From: Bondarzewia mesenterica
Taxonomy: Eukaryota; Basidiomycota; Agaricomycetes; Russulales; Bondarzewiaceae
Direction of reading: 5' to 3'
Length of the DNA: 64,000 nucleotides
Assembly: GCA_004802705.1 (NCBI GenBank)
Contig: SGPL01000078.1
Coordinates: 21,172-85,171 of the forward strand
The position numbers were made by a program, and so were the translations under genes. The notes beneath the pieces were generated by a model, which was given only the letters and a program-made list of their open reading frames with translations, was not told where the DNA came from and did no database searches. Positions 22,907-33,683 of this stretch are shown here, piece after piece. Position 1 is the first letter of the stretch. Each line of letters starts with the position of its first letter.

Positions 22907-25900
22907 ATGCCCCCCGGAACACCATTCAATGGATTAATTCCACCTTACCCCATCCGAGTCGATGAATTTTCGTCCCCTTCCTCGGGCTCTCTGTCCCCTA
23001 TTCCTGCACTCTATCTTCTCTCCCACACCCATTCCGACCACATTGTTGGTCTCTCAGCCAAGTCCTTTTCTTCCAAAGTCATCTGCTCGCATGACGCGAA
23101 ACAGATGCTTCTGAGACACGAGGTATACAAGGAGCGCGCCCTTGTTGATAGCAATATTCGCGAGAACGCGAGACTCGGACGGACATTTGAGCACTTGAAA
23201 ATTTGTCCGACTGTAGTCGAAGGACGGATTGGCTACCAAGGAAGTAGAGATCTTTTGGTAAGTGCTTGAAGATTCTCATATTCCTATGAAGCGTGGCAAT
23301 TGACACTGGGACACTGGGACAGTATCCTTTGCCTTTAAATACTCCAACTGATTTCGAGCTATCCAATAATGAGATTGTGACTATTACTCTCTTGGATGCC
23401 AATCATTGTCCGGGCGCAGTGATGTAAGGCTCACTTTACCTCTGACGCTGCCAACTCTCGAGCAATCGAAATAATATCATACGTGGCCTCCCTCACAGGT
23501 TCCTCGTCGAAGGTTCACATGGCGCTGTCCTTCACACCGGGGACTTGCGCGCAGAACCATGGTTCTTAGACAACCTGTCACGGAACCCCATACTGCAACC
23601 CTACCTAGCTCCTTGGACCTCTGTCCCTTCGCTTGATGACAAGTGCAATGACAGCAGTTCATCCGTGTTTAAAAACCTTGAGGCTATCTACCTTGATACG
23701 GCATGTGTATGGTCACCGACCGAGGTCCCGACCAAGGTACGACATGAACGAGTTTCTACTATCTGTTTTCCCAAGTCCTGAGCCGTCAATAACCTACAGG
23801 CAAAGGCAACGGAAGGGCTCATATCGATCATGTCTCACCTTCCTGAAGATACTACTTTTTTCATCAATAGTTGGACTTGGGGCTACGAGGACGTGCTGAA
23901 GGACGTCTGTCGCGCGTTCAGGTGTAAGGCAAGTTGCCCCACTATCTCGATAACGCTCTTCAGGGCACCGCTCATGTAGCTAATACGTGCAGATCCACGT
24001 TGACCGATACAAACACGACATCTACGCCCGTCTCTCTGATCGCTTCATGAAATCAATCCTGACTCTTGACGCAGCAGCAACGCGGTTCCATGCCTGTGAG
24101 CGATTCGATCGATGTGAATATTGCGCCGACCCTTGTACCAGCGGGTCTTCGCAGGCCAAGAAAGTTGTGTATATCAACCCGGTGTCGATAGGGGTAGTCA
24201 AATGGGAGCAGTATCTCCAAGAAGTTCAAAGCTTGCTGCGCCAGGGAGGAGAAGTAACTTGTTTGGTGAGTTTATGTTATCGCTCACCCCATCTCCGCCC
24301 ATCGAGATTTATTGCAATTAAACGACTCATCTCCTGCAGCTCGTACCGCTCTCGCGCCATTCGCCACTTCCGGAATTACGAAAATTCGTCTCACTCTTCC
24401 GTCCGAAACGCGTCGTGCCCAATACCCTCGACCCTTCTTTGTGCGGTCTGGATTGGAGGTGCATAGATGGCATGTTCGCAAATTGCGTCTCACCGAGCCA
24501 CTTTGCATCCTTCACCGTTTCTGATCTGGAAGCGGAGATGGAGGACGAAGTTGAGCTGACTGAGTGCGAGCCCGACGCAGCGCTGAAGAATCTATTGGGG
24601 AACGGTGCCGAGGAACTTGCAGAACGATGGGGGGTAGGGGGGAACATTAAGAGGAAACTGGAAACAATGCTCTCTGAGTGCCAGCCTAAAGATGCAGATC
24701 GGAAACTGCTTCGGAAATTACTCGGTCTGCCCTCTGAAGTCCAGCCCGCAAAGTCTATGACGACGTGGCAGAAAATGCAAGACAAAGGAAGGGTTAAAGT
24801 ATCGAAGGGGAAGTTGGTAATCGAGAGAGAAGAGACCGATGAAGAAACGGAGGATGAATGGGCGGCAGAGGAGAGAGGCAAAGTTGCCGATGCACTTTTC
24901 GGTAATGGAAGATGGGCTGGATATGAGGAGTCGTCAGACGTGGAGGTACATGGCGAGGAGGGAAAGATGCATGAAGGGCAGCGGAAGGAGATGACAGTGA
25001 CTCTGTCAACCCCGAGGTCTCATCGCCGGCCCCTCAAGAGCCAGAGAGAGGAGGGAGGAGCTATGGAGGAATGTCAAGATGCCGTATCGTTTAGTCCAGC
25101 GGTGAATGAAAGGAAGGTAGATCCGTTCGACTTTGATCCTCTAACGCCTCCGACCACAGCTAGGGATATACGTCCTGCTCTTGATAGATCCGCACATTCG
25201 GCTCCAAGAGTTGCCTCTCCTTCACGGTCTTCCGGCATGCCTCCCTCTCTATCTGGCCGATCCCGAAAGCGGCGTGCTCCTGCGGAGGAATCCGCACCTA
25301 TCATTGATCTTAACAATCTACCCTCTGACGAATGGTCGTCTCAGGAAGACAGAACTGACCATGAGTCAATCATCAAACGTAGAAGGCTTGTGGAGGAGTG
25401 GTTAGACCTTGTGGACGAGCATTCAGCTACTTCAGTACCTGCGAAGTTTTCGCATCGCGGGCAAGAAAATCGGACACTTTCAAGTCTAGCGCATCGTATT
25501 CCTGAAAACAGGCATAGTCAACGTTCATCCTTTTCACGGGGAAATGTCAGTCGTCCTCAGGCTTCACCCATTGTCCAATCGACACTGCCAAGATCCCATC
25601 CCAGTACGCAGGCCCCCATCGCTCTCGATTCGATTGTTCCTGCGCCAACAGAACCTGGACCATTGGAGGACCCTGTGATAAAGAAGGCGGGAACGCATGC
25701 ACTCCGACAGGATATGGTTGCGGTAAGGGAGAACCTGCGCGCTGCCAGGCCGGATTTTGCTCAAGATTCCGAAAATATACTCGTGTCGGACTCTGGTAAT
25801 GGCCATTCACACAAGAATGGAGCGAAGCTACAAAGGTCTCGTCAGTCGGTGAAGAACGATACTCGAAGCGCCAGACAAATCACGAAGTCTACAAGGACGA

Positions 25901-26082
25901 AGACCAGCACGGTTCCACAGCCGCTCGTGTGTTCAGTCTCTTTCACGACAGTCTACAGCAGTAGCGATGAACGGGGCTTTGATGCGGACCGTAGTCGACT
26001 GCTTGAGGAACAGATACGCACGGATGTAGCGGAGGGCAGAACTCCTAGGGTGCCAAGGCTGGAGTGCTTGGGAATTCTGTGA
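22907..26082 (+). CDS. Artemis/SNM1-type DNA repair nuclease (metallo-beta-lactamase, beta-CASP)
   Basis: Nuclear nuclease of the SNM1 family acting on DNA hairpins, overhangs or cross-links. Six exons (22907-23257, 23323-23423, 23499-23736, 23800-23928, 23993-24265, 24340-26082) give 944 residues. The metal site HTHSDH lies only ~45 residues from the start, followed by DANHCPGAVMF, HTGDLR and a beta-CASP region (YLDTACVWSP, KIHVDRYKHD). The DRMBL end contains SRHSPLPELRKFV and KRVVPNTLDP. A nuclease at the extreme N-terminus plus a long disordered acidic/basic tail (about 470 residues) fits Artemis (SNM1C) better than Pso2/SNM1A, which has an N-terminal extension. The exon 4 donor is GC (AAG|GCAAGT). 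The distinction from Pso2 is inference. Confidence 0.88.
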
Positions 26083-26522
26083 AATTCATCGGACGAACAA
26101 TGAGCTCCTGCAGGGTCCTGCTGGCAGTGAATATTGTTATTGATCATAACTTATCGAATAACCTACTGGATGTACTCCACATGATGCTAATGATCACACT
26201 GTACGTTTGGTGAATTCGAACTGATTTGTACGCTGGTTGTAGTCTCCCCTACAAACCTCACCCTACGGTAACAGTCGGTCTGTTATACATAAGCGCTGGT
26301 TGATGACATTGAAGAGACATTGAAGAAACATTGAAGCAATCGGAATTCTTTGTCACTTAGATCCTGACGCGCTTGTCATTTCTGGACACATCTTCTTTTC
26401 AACTACCACGGCCACGACTAGTCTCCGTAGCGACCTACACAGAAGACAGTCGTTCTGTGTTAAGGGCCACGACGCGATTTTTCACATTCTTGACGCGAGA
26501 TCTATACCTCAGTTTGTTCGCC
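26083..26522. other. Intergenic promoter region of NTH1
   Basis: About 440 bp. The frame of NTH1 stays open upstream to 26373 but has no ATG before 26523. Contains a short direct repeat of ACATTGAAGA (near 26305-26330). No gene seen. Confidence 0.45.
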
Positions 26523-28091
26523 ATGAAAAGAACTACTTCATCTAGGACGACGAGATTGACATCCCACGCAAGCGAGTTCAGCTCCTCCGTTACATTGTTC
26601 GAATTCGACGAAATCGAAACCGGCCCTTTCACTCGTCATTCAAAACGTCCAAAAACAGAGCCAAAAGAAGACTCCGGAGATGAGTGCCTGCGAAAGATAG
26701 CGAGAGAGGTGATAACTGAGCCGCTACTCAAGACTGGTAGAGCAACGCGCTCTAGGAAGGCTGCCAGTGACACAGCTGGCTCGTCCAAGGGTAAGGAAAA
26801 GCGTCCTACTTCGCCGAAGAAACCAAAGGCGATTCCTCAGTCTTTGGTGACACCTCATCCTGCTCCGCCCCGGTGGAGGGAGGCGTATGACGCTATCAAG
26901 AATATGCGTTCGCGGATAACGGCGCCCGTCGATACGATGGGCTGCGACCGTGCTCAATTGAAAGAACAGGATCCCAAGGTCAGTAACTCAAGGCGCGCAA
27001 TTCCGCTTGATCTCAGATTAAATGACCTGCCTTCGTCAGAATCAACGTTTTGCTACTCTCGTGTCGCTCATGCTCTCGTCGCAGACCAAAGACGAAGTTA
27101 CAGACGCGGCGATATCGAAATTGCGCGAGACCTTAGGTGGTAGTATCAGTGTCGATGCCCTGCTGGCAGCGAATGAGGATGCCATCGCCAATGCCATATG
27201 CAAGGTTGGTTTCTGGCGGCGCAAGACGGGGTCAGTCACTGCCCACTTCCCGCCCGTATGTTTTTACATATTTCAGAATTTCAAGACTGACGGATGGGAT
27301 TCACATCATCGCGGTAGTAGATACTTGAAGCAAACAGCACAACGCCTACATGATGATTTTAACTCGGATGTACCCAAGACCGTAGATGAACTTTGTTCCC
27401 TGCCCGGCGTTGGACCCAAGATGGCGTTCCTGACATTACAAGTGGCATGGAATCTGTGAGCATCAAATGACTAATTCACTCGTAATTTCTCTGATCTGCT
27501 CATCCTTTTGTGTGAGCAGCAATGTAGGGATTGGTGTAGACGTGCACGTCCACCGCATCACCAATCGTCTCAAGTGGCATAAACAGCCGACGAAGAACCC
27601 AGAGGAAACACGGTTTGCACGCTCCGTCCGCTCGCATGACTGCTACTGACGAAGCACTTACCACACTGTCCGTGTGTTAAGGTTGAACTTACAATCCTGG
27701 CTGCCTATCGAGCTTCATCCCGAAATCAACCATCTACTAGTCGGATTTGGTCAGGTCAAGATTTCTGACCCTCCCTTCATTTATATCGGCGCTGATCTCC
27801 GATCTCTACTCTCATCTTCATCGTTATGCTTAGACGGTTTGCCTGCCTGTCGGTCCACGGTGCGATCAATGCACTCTGAGCACGTCTGACCTCTGTCCCA
27901 GTGCTCAGAAGGTCGTCAAGTCGAGAAGCAACAAGAGCGTCGGGCTCGGAGTAGGCGCGGGGCCCAAGCTCGAAATCGCGATCGAGCAATCAACCACCAT
28001 CGGTGCACCAAAGTCCGAGTCCGAGCACGAGCACGAGGAGGGCCTGTCGCCCCTTAGTGCACTATCTACCCCATCAGAAGACGTCGTATAA
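26523..28091 (+). CDS. NTH1: Endonuclease III homologue, bifunctional DNA glycosylase/AP lyase
   Basis: Removes oxidised pyrimidines and cleaves AP sites in base-excision repair, in nucleus and probably mitochondria. Six exons (26523-26978, 27040-27230, 27321-27455, 27520-27612, 27682-27754, 27834-28091) sum to 401 residues. After a basic, disordered N-terminus (KKPKAIPQS) comes the fold [19 protein letters not shown], the helix-hairpin-helix LPGVGPKMA with the catalytic Lys, and the catalytic Asp in VDVHVHRI. The last exon, which has no internal ATG, encodes the [4Fe-4S] loop as C-x6-C-x2-C-x7-C ([12 protein letters not shown]). That is two residues longer in the final gap than bacterial Nth. 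A 50-residue acidic tail ends at TAA 28089. Confidence 0.93.
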
Positions 28092-28302
28092 GTCTTCATT
28101 GTCATCGTGCCAGTGTTATCCCCCGTGTACGCCTTCATGCACATCTCATCGGCACGTTCGTATCTGCTTTGTTTTATTTTGTTATTTATATTGCTACCGG
28201 AACTGTTCATATACCAACCTACACGCTATCGCTTCTTCTGCTATATCCTTGGCCTGTAAGCTCATGAGAACAACGAGCAAGTGTTGAATTCTCCAACAGG
28301 CA

Positions 28303-28571
28303 ATGGGGGCATCTGTCGTTCTTATGGCAAGTGACTTCTTCCGGCCGCCATTTGGTAAGTATATACTTCAGAAAGATAGCAGCGTGTTTTTTTTTTTGGC
28401 TTTATTCCCTTAAAAAATATGTCGATATTAGCCTTCGAGCTATTCCGCTCAAGGCTTGAGGCATTGACTATTCGCTTCCCTTTTCGCAAGCGAGGTGTCG
28501 CCGGCGTGTTTCACGTCAACACCCTGACGAACCTCCATGGACCGACTGCATTTCACAGCAAAGGCAAGTAA
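28303..28571 (+). CDS. Possible 63-residue orphan ORF in two exons
   Basis: ATG at 28303, an intron 28355-28431 with good GTAAGT donor and T-rich TATTAG acceptor, then an open frame to TAA at 28569. The peptide (MGASVVLMASDFFRPPF... FPFRKRGVAGVFHVNT) resembles nothing I recognise. It lies between the convergent NTH1 and URC1 stops, so it may instead be a spliced 3' UTR. Confidence 0.25.
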
Positions 28572-28673
28572 TCAAAACAATGATATTTTGCAGCATGATA
28601 CGCGGCGAATGATCATTAAACAACCTCCGACCAACCCCAAATGTGTAAGCCACAACGGCCCCATCGCTCTGAA

Positions 28674-30943
28674 TCAGTGCTCGGTCTCCTCCCACGTCCG
28701 CCCGACAGTCTTGACGAGGTCAGCCTCAGTGATCGGCTTGCCGCTCGTGAAGTAGCCCGCTGCGATCTTGGCGTCGATCTCGACACGGGAATCCATCGGG
28801 ATGAGATGGTCTGTCGCATAGTGATAGTTGACGGATGAGCACATGAAAAAAATAGTTAACGAATGGAGGCATGCTCACCAGGAAGATCGTAGCGCTTGAT
28901 GATGGGGATACCCGATGCGACGATGGCGTTGTATTTCCTACACGGCATCGGACAGCGTCGTAAGACGAACTGGAACAGACATGAAAGTGAGGGGAAATTG
29001 GGTACGCACATATCGCTCATCGACACCATGTTGTCAATCTTGCGGATGCCGAGCCAGTGGAGGACGTCGGGCATGAGCGCCTGGAAGCGCATGTCCTTGA
29101 CGCCCGCGATGAGTTCCGTCGCACGGAAGTACTTGTCCGCCGAGTCGCCGCCCCGCTTGCGCAGGTTGTAGACCAAGTACCTGCAGAAGGGCATCAATGT
29201 TCAGCAACAGTGCAAATTTGGCTGCTCCTGAGGAGGGGAAAGGCAGGCTTACTTGGTCACCTCGCCGAGCGCACGGCCTTCCTTGCGGAAGTACACGACA
29301 ACGCCTACACCGCCACGCTGTGCGGTCCGCACGCACTCTTCAATTGCGAAGACTAGGTAGGGTTTGCATGTGCAAATGTCGGAACCGAACACGTCTGAGC
29401 CGTTACCTATAGACCAAGAACAAACATCAGTGACCCGGTTGGCAAGCGATCCAAAACATAGATTGTCGTACATTCGTCGTGCACACGCAGGGTGAGCTCT
29501 TTACTTTCATCCCACATATAATGCGCGGGACCAACTAAAGCGAAGAATCATCAGTGAAAGAAAAACAGAGACGGTGAAAAGAGACGGACAGATGTAGACG
29601 GTCAAGTTCCCAATGGGTGGGAGGAAGACCTTGATGTCAGGACGAGTGATAAGCTCCGGGTACATCCCTCCGGTGTCCTCAAAGAGCGCACGGCGTAGCA
29701 GGCTCTCAGATCTAGGGAAACAGCAGATCAACTCACATGATTCGATACAGAGATATGGAACACAACTCACATCCCAAACCGTTCTGCCACACCGGGAAGG
29801 TACCAAACAGGATCGACTGCTGCCTTGCCGATGTTGATCTCCACCCCAGGGTCTTCTGAGCTCTGTGTACCGTCCGCATTCAGTAGCGGCGTGCTCTTCA
29901 GCACGATCTTGCCATCGACTGTGACGTCGCCCTTGCNGGCGGCATCGTCAATCTCGCTCAACTTCATATGCGCCTTGGTCACTGCGATACTTGGCCGAAT
30001 ATCCAGGCCCGCGTCCGTCTCTTTCCTGAAAACCTGTGGGACCAGGTGTCCCCAAGGATCAAAGGACACGATCTTGGACGGGTCGAACCAGGACGGTTGC
30101 GGTGGGATCTCGATGGGCGGCTCGGTGCGAGTGTAGTCGGGCTTGTGCGTAGGGTCGAGTGTCCCCATCGCGATGGCTAGTGCACGGTAGATCGAGTAGG
30201 ACCCGGAGTGGGCGCCGATGGCATTGCGGCTCTTCAACGAGGACGGAAGACGTGAACAGATGACGGGGCCGCGCTCAGTGGATTCAGAGGCGCCCCCATT
30301 TGAGCGGGTGGGGTTTGACACCGTGTTGGTCGGGGTGAGCTAGACGGTGAAGGATATTGGTGAACGTGAGCGAATATGACGAGGCACAGAGCAGGTGCGG
30401 GATGAATGTAAGGAACGGAATTTAAGAGATAAGATAACGACGAGCTCGAGGGACAGCGGGATGGCCGTTTCGGGATATCTCGGTCGGGCAGACCGACGTT
30501 CACAGTCTGATTGGCAACGACGCACGGTCATATCACGTTGAGCAACGGCGAATCAGACTCACTGGTGAGCATGACCCTCGACGGGTAGAGAATCTTCTCG
30601 CGTTCTTTATCGGTCAAAGGCCTACCGCCTTCCAGTTCCCCAACGACCGAGGCCAACACGGAAGAGGGAGGCGGAATCGAGATACCATCGGGGTGCAGGT
30701 TAGCACGGGTCAAGCCCGTAGGGCTGGACAACTCTTTGGTCGTCATGCTCGATGCAGGGGTCGTCGCGCTCGATGCAGGGGTAGAGAGCGCATCGAGCTG
30801 TGTGATTGAGCATGAACACGCATGAAACACGAGGACGTCCGATGTAGTATGGAGCTTACCTTTGCCTGCATAGCCTGCTGAGTTACCTGGAGAGACTCGA
30901 GCTGGGTGAGGATTTGGGTGAGGACAGCGTTGTCGACGGACAT
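28674..30943 (-). CDS. URC1: Urc1-type GTP cyclohydrolase II paralogue (uracil catabolism)
   Basis: Related to GTP cyclohydrolase II but with an N-terminal GTP_CH_N domain. In yeasts URC1 is required to use uracil as nitrogen source. It starts MSVDNAVLTQILTQLES at 30943; the exon to 30861 joins LDALSTPASSATT. The N-terminal domain includes SSLKSRNAIGAHSGSYS and GTLDPTHKPDYTRTEPP. The cyclohydrolase II part keeps the zinc site C-x10-C-x-C (ECNGSD ... DICTCKP), VVVYFRKEGRALGEV and IRKIDNMVSMSD, and ends WEETEH-stop at 28676. A near-duplicate 21-bp unit at 30738-30782 encodes the repeated TPASS. An N at 29937 leaves one residue unread. An alternative upstream ATG at 31058 is in a frame that does not splice as well. 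Confidence 0.9.
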
Positions 30944-32586
30944 AGTTGTTGTTGTTGTTGAAAGACAAGAGGTATTGTGGTGAACGAAGGAGACGGTTAT
31001 AAGTACTCGGGACGTGCCCCGGATTGATTACGTTCGACCGAACGCGCCGTCGGCCCATCGTGATCCTCCTTCCTGCACACGTGCCTTTAGCAATTCTCGG
31101 AGATTGTCAATAATGTTCGCAACTCGGAATCGACGTAAAGCCTCGTGCATTCAGTAGTCAGTGCTCGGATTTGTTTGCCAATAATCAACACCGAACTTCT
31201 CAGTTCTAAGAGTTCTCAGAGTATCTCCTGTAATTCCTGCCCAGAAACGGGACGGAACATGCCCCTCGGGCCAGCATCGGGCTGTGTTATCTCGTCCGAG
31301 CGTGCTACCACAATGTAGATACCGGATGCCTGTATTATAGTGTATGTGCACAGATCATCCGAGGTCGCCGCGGCCGCCTCGGTTTCAGCTTAAGCTATAA
31401 GCCATGCATCTCTGATATTTGCTCGTCTTGTGTGTAAGAACGAATAGAGCAGGTATATCGAGCGATAGAGCAATTCAGCGATCAGACTGTCACAGTAGGT
31501 GTATCTTGGTACGAAGGGGTTGAATCCGGAGATTGCGGTTCCAATCGACCTCACTTGTCGGCCAGGCAATCGACGCCATAATAGTAGAGCGACAAAACAT
31601 GTGAAGTGTCCTGAATACCCACGCTGCCAGTGCTAGGATAATTTCGCCTGATAACAGCTAAAGAAAACGACTTGGTTTCGCTGACTGGCAGAACCTGACA
31701 TGAACGCGCGTGAGATCCTGTCCCAAGTATAGAATACAAGCGATTGATATCTTTCTCACTCACTCGGGATATCACTTGTATTTTCTGCGTCAAATGCAGA
31801 ACTGGAAACGTCAGTAAGTCTGCTGTCTCAGTGAGATGCAGAGCCATCTGTAAATTGAAAGCATCGCGATTGGCCGAGGCCGAAATTGATGTACGACAGA
31901 ACCAAAAGAAAATGCGCGCTGTTGAGACACTTCGAGCGTCTCGTGGGTGCTGCGTACACCAAATTTCGTCCGAGAAACTAAAGGCAGTCGTGCCTTCACG
32001 CGGCAGATAGCGGCGGTGAAAATGGCGCACCTTTTGAATCAAATCGTTGCAGGATGCAACACTGTCAGTTACATCACTTGAAGCGGTCAGAATAGTACAA
32101 TCAACGGTATGGTCAGAGCACCAAGGCTGAGTGCAGGACACATCGCACCGTCGGAATCTCAAGTCATGGCACCATGTCCAATTCTCGAGGAGGGATTCAA
32201 GGAGTTCACTTCTCCCCCTGAGCCGCACCCTCGATATTCGGCATTCCATCAGGTATGCATACTCAGTGGACTGTGCTAGAGGGTCAGAAGCAGACAGTGA
32301 ATGCGGAGATAATGATCCACCCACAGAGCGGGGAAGTCCCGACGCAGAGGCGGAAATGGAAAAGGTCAAACCGCAGCGAATCCGTCTGCACAGCGCGTCG
32401 CATACTACCTCATGTGCCAAAGCACGCATGGTAAAGTTCCCGTTCGCCATCGCTACATCGCTTTATCAGCCACTCACCGCTCTCGTACCATTCATCCAGT
32501 TCTACCCTGACTTCACGGAAAACGAACGGTGGGCTACTCCAATTGCCTTCGCTCCCTCATCAGCTGAGCGTTAGCGGGACTGATGG
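30944..32586. other. Intergenic region, URC1 promoter and a long orphan reading frame
   Basis: Starts with a (GTT)n microsatellite at 30946-30959 in the URC1 5' UTR. A 299-codon minus-strand frame lies at 31551-32450 (separate entry). The rest shows no gene. Confidence 0.4.
31551..32450 (-). CDS. Orphan 299-codon open reading frame, doubtful
   Basis: Uninterrupted from ATG at 32450 to stop at 31551. A frame this long is unlikely by chance in sequence of about 50% G+C, yet the protein shows no domain, signal peptide or membrane segment. It has a scattered Cys-rich patch (CHDLRFRRCDVSC). No splice-supported exons were found around it. It lies directly downstream of the small membrane-protein gene on the same strand and could be part of its 3' UTR. 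Confidence 0.22.
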   Translation of the reverse strand: MANGNFTMRALAHEVVCDALCRRIRCGLTFSISASASGLPRSVGGSLSPHSLSASDPLAQSTEYAYLMECRISRVRLRGRSELLESLLENWTWCHDLRFRRCDVSCTQPWCSDHTVDCTILTASSDVTDSVASCNDLIQKVRHFHRRYLPREGTTAFSFSDEIWCTQHPRDARSVSTARIFFWFCRTSISASANRDAFNLQMALHLTETADLLTFPVLHLTQKIQVISRVSEKDINRLYSILGTGSHARSCQVLPVSETKSFSLAVIRRNYPSTGSVGIQDTSHVLSLYYYGVDCLADK

Positions 32587-33254
32587 CTATGGCGGTTTGT
32601 TTGCGGCGATGACGATGAAGAAGACGGAGATGAAAAGGAAGGCGATGAAGCCGGACAAGAAGGCGCCTAAAACAACGAAGGAGATGGCAATGATGAAGGA
32701 GACAGCGATTACTTGTAACCAAAAACCAAAGCAGTCATTCGTCTGTGTCGTCGGAGCGTACCATCGAGATATACCTATCGGAAGTGCCTTTTACGGGTTA
32801 GAAGTGGGGAGTTTAGGGTGAAGGTGACTGGTTTGAGTCAAATAGAATCATCGAGTCGAGAAGGGGTCAACGCACCATTTTCATTCGCTTTCGTTCGACC
32901 AATCCCCCGCATAAGTACGTCGGATGTAGTCTCCCAAAGGCAGAGTAGCCACTCGTCAACCTTCGTGCCTCAGGATCCTCCTGTCTGACGTCGGATGGGC
33001 CCCTCGCAAGATCACGATTAGATACCTGAGCTACCGCAAAAAAGTCAAAAAAAAAAAAATGCTTCCTCATTTAGTATCTCAACGATGCTCTGTACAGTGG
33101 GGTTGCACGAAGCAAAGCAAAAAGAAATGAAATCCAAAGTCGAAGCCGGGTGCAAATCAAATGATTGAACAACTGCCAACTTCATCTCCGCGAATATCAA
33201 ATGGAGCGGCCCGTCAGGGCCCGTCCTTCTGATTCCTGCCCTTTCCTGCCCCAT
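32587..33254 (-). CDS. Small orphan membrane protein with C-terminal hydrophobic hairpin
   Basis: Three exons with phase-0 junctions: exon 1 ending at 33096, 33025-32876 and 32787-32587. If translation starts at ATG 33185 the product is 146 residues; an in-frame ATG at 33254 adds 23. Intron 1 has a GTACAG donor, a CTAAAT branch-like site and a 13-T tract. The middle part is polar and Arg-rich (RKRMKM, DVRQEDPEARR). The last 45 residues hold two tightly spaced hydrophobic helices (WLQVIAVSFIIAISFVVLGA and GFIAFLFISVFFIVIAA) and end NKPP-stop. I do not recognise the family. The C-terminal hairpin suggests insertion in the ER or an organelle membrane. Confidence 0.55.
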
Positions 33255-33683
33255 CACCGAGTCCCGACCAGTCTGCACTCGTCTCAATCTTCACAGATGG
33301 ATTCAAACACTACATTATTTCATGTGCTCAAATTTAGATCTGTATTCAGACACACGGTGAGGTGAGAATTATTTCGGCAAGTAACTCAGTGAGTACATAG
33401 CACGCAAGCAAGAACGACCGGCGAGGCATACGACACCGATGTGCACCGAGAGCGGCGCTGGGAATTTGAGAAGGGGGAAAAGCGAAGCAAGGAAGAAATG
33501 AAGAGATAGAGAATTCATGGTATGCACATCGTCAAGACCCACATGGTCTCCCGTTTTGACCATCTACTACTAGCTTCATCGATTGTACCATCATTTCGTC
33601 CTCTTCCTCAACTTTCAATCGCACACTCTCCACAATCTCCACTACGAATACCTTCCTGTATCTACAGGGAGGCCCGCGGACCA
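33255..33683. other. Intergenic spacer
   Basis: About 430 bp between the small membrane-protein gene and the zinc-finger gene stop, both on the minus strand. No gene or repeat recognised. Confidence 0.4.
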
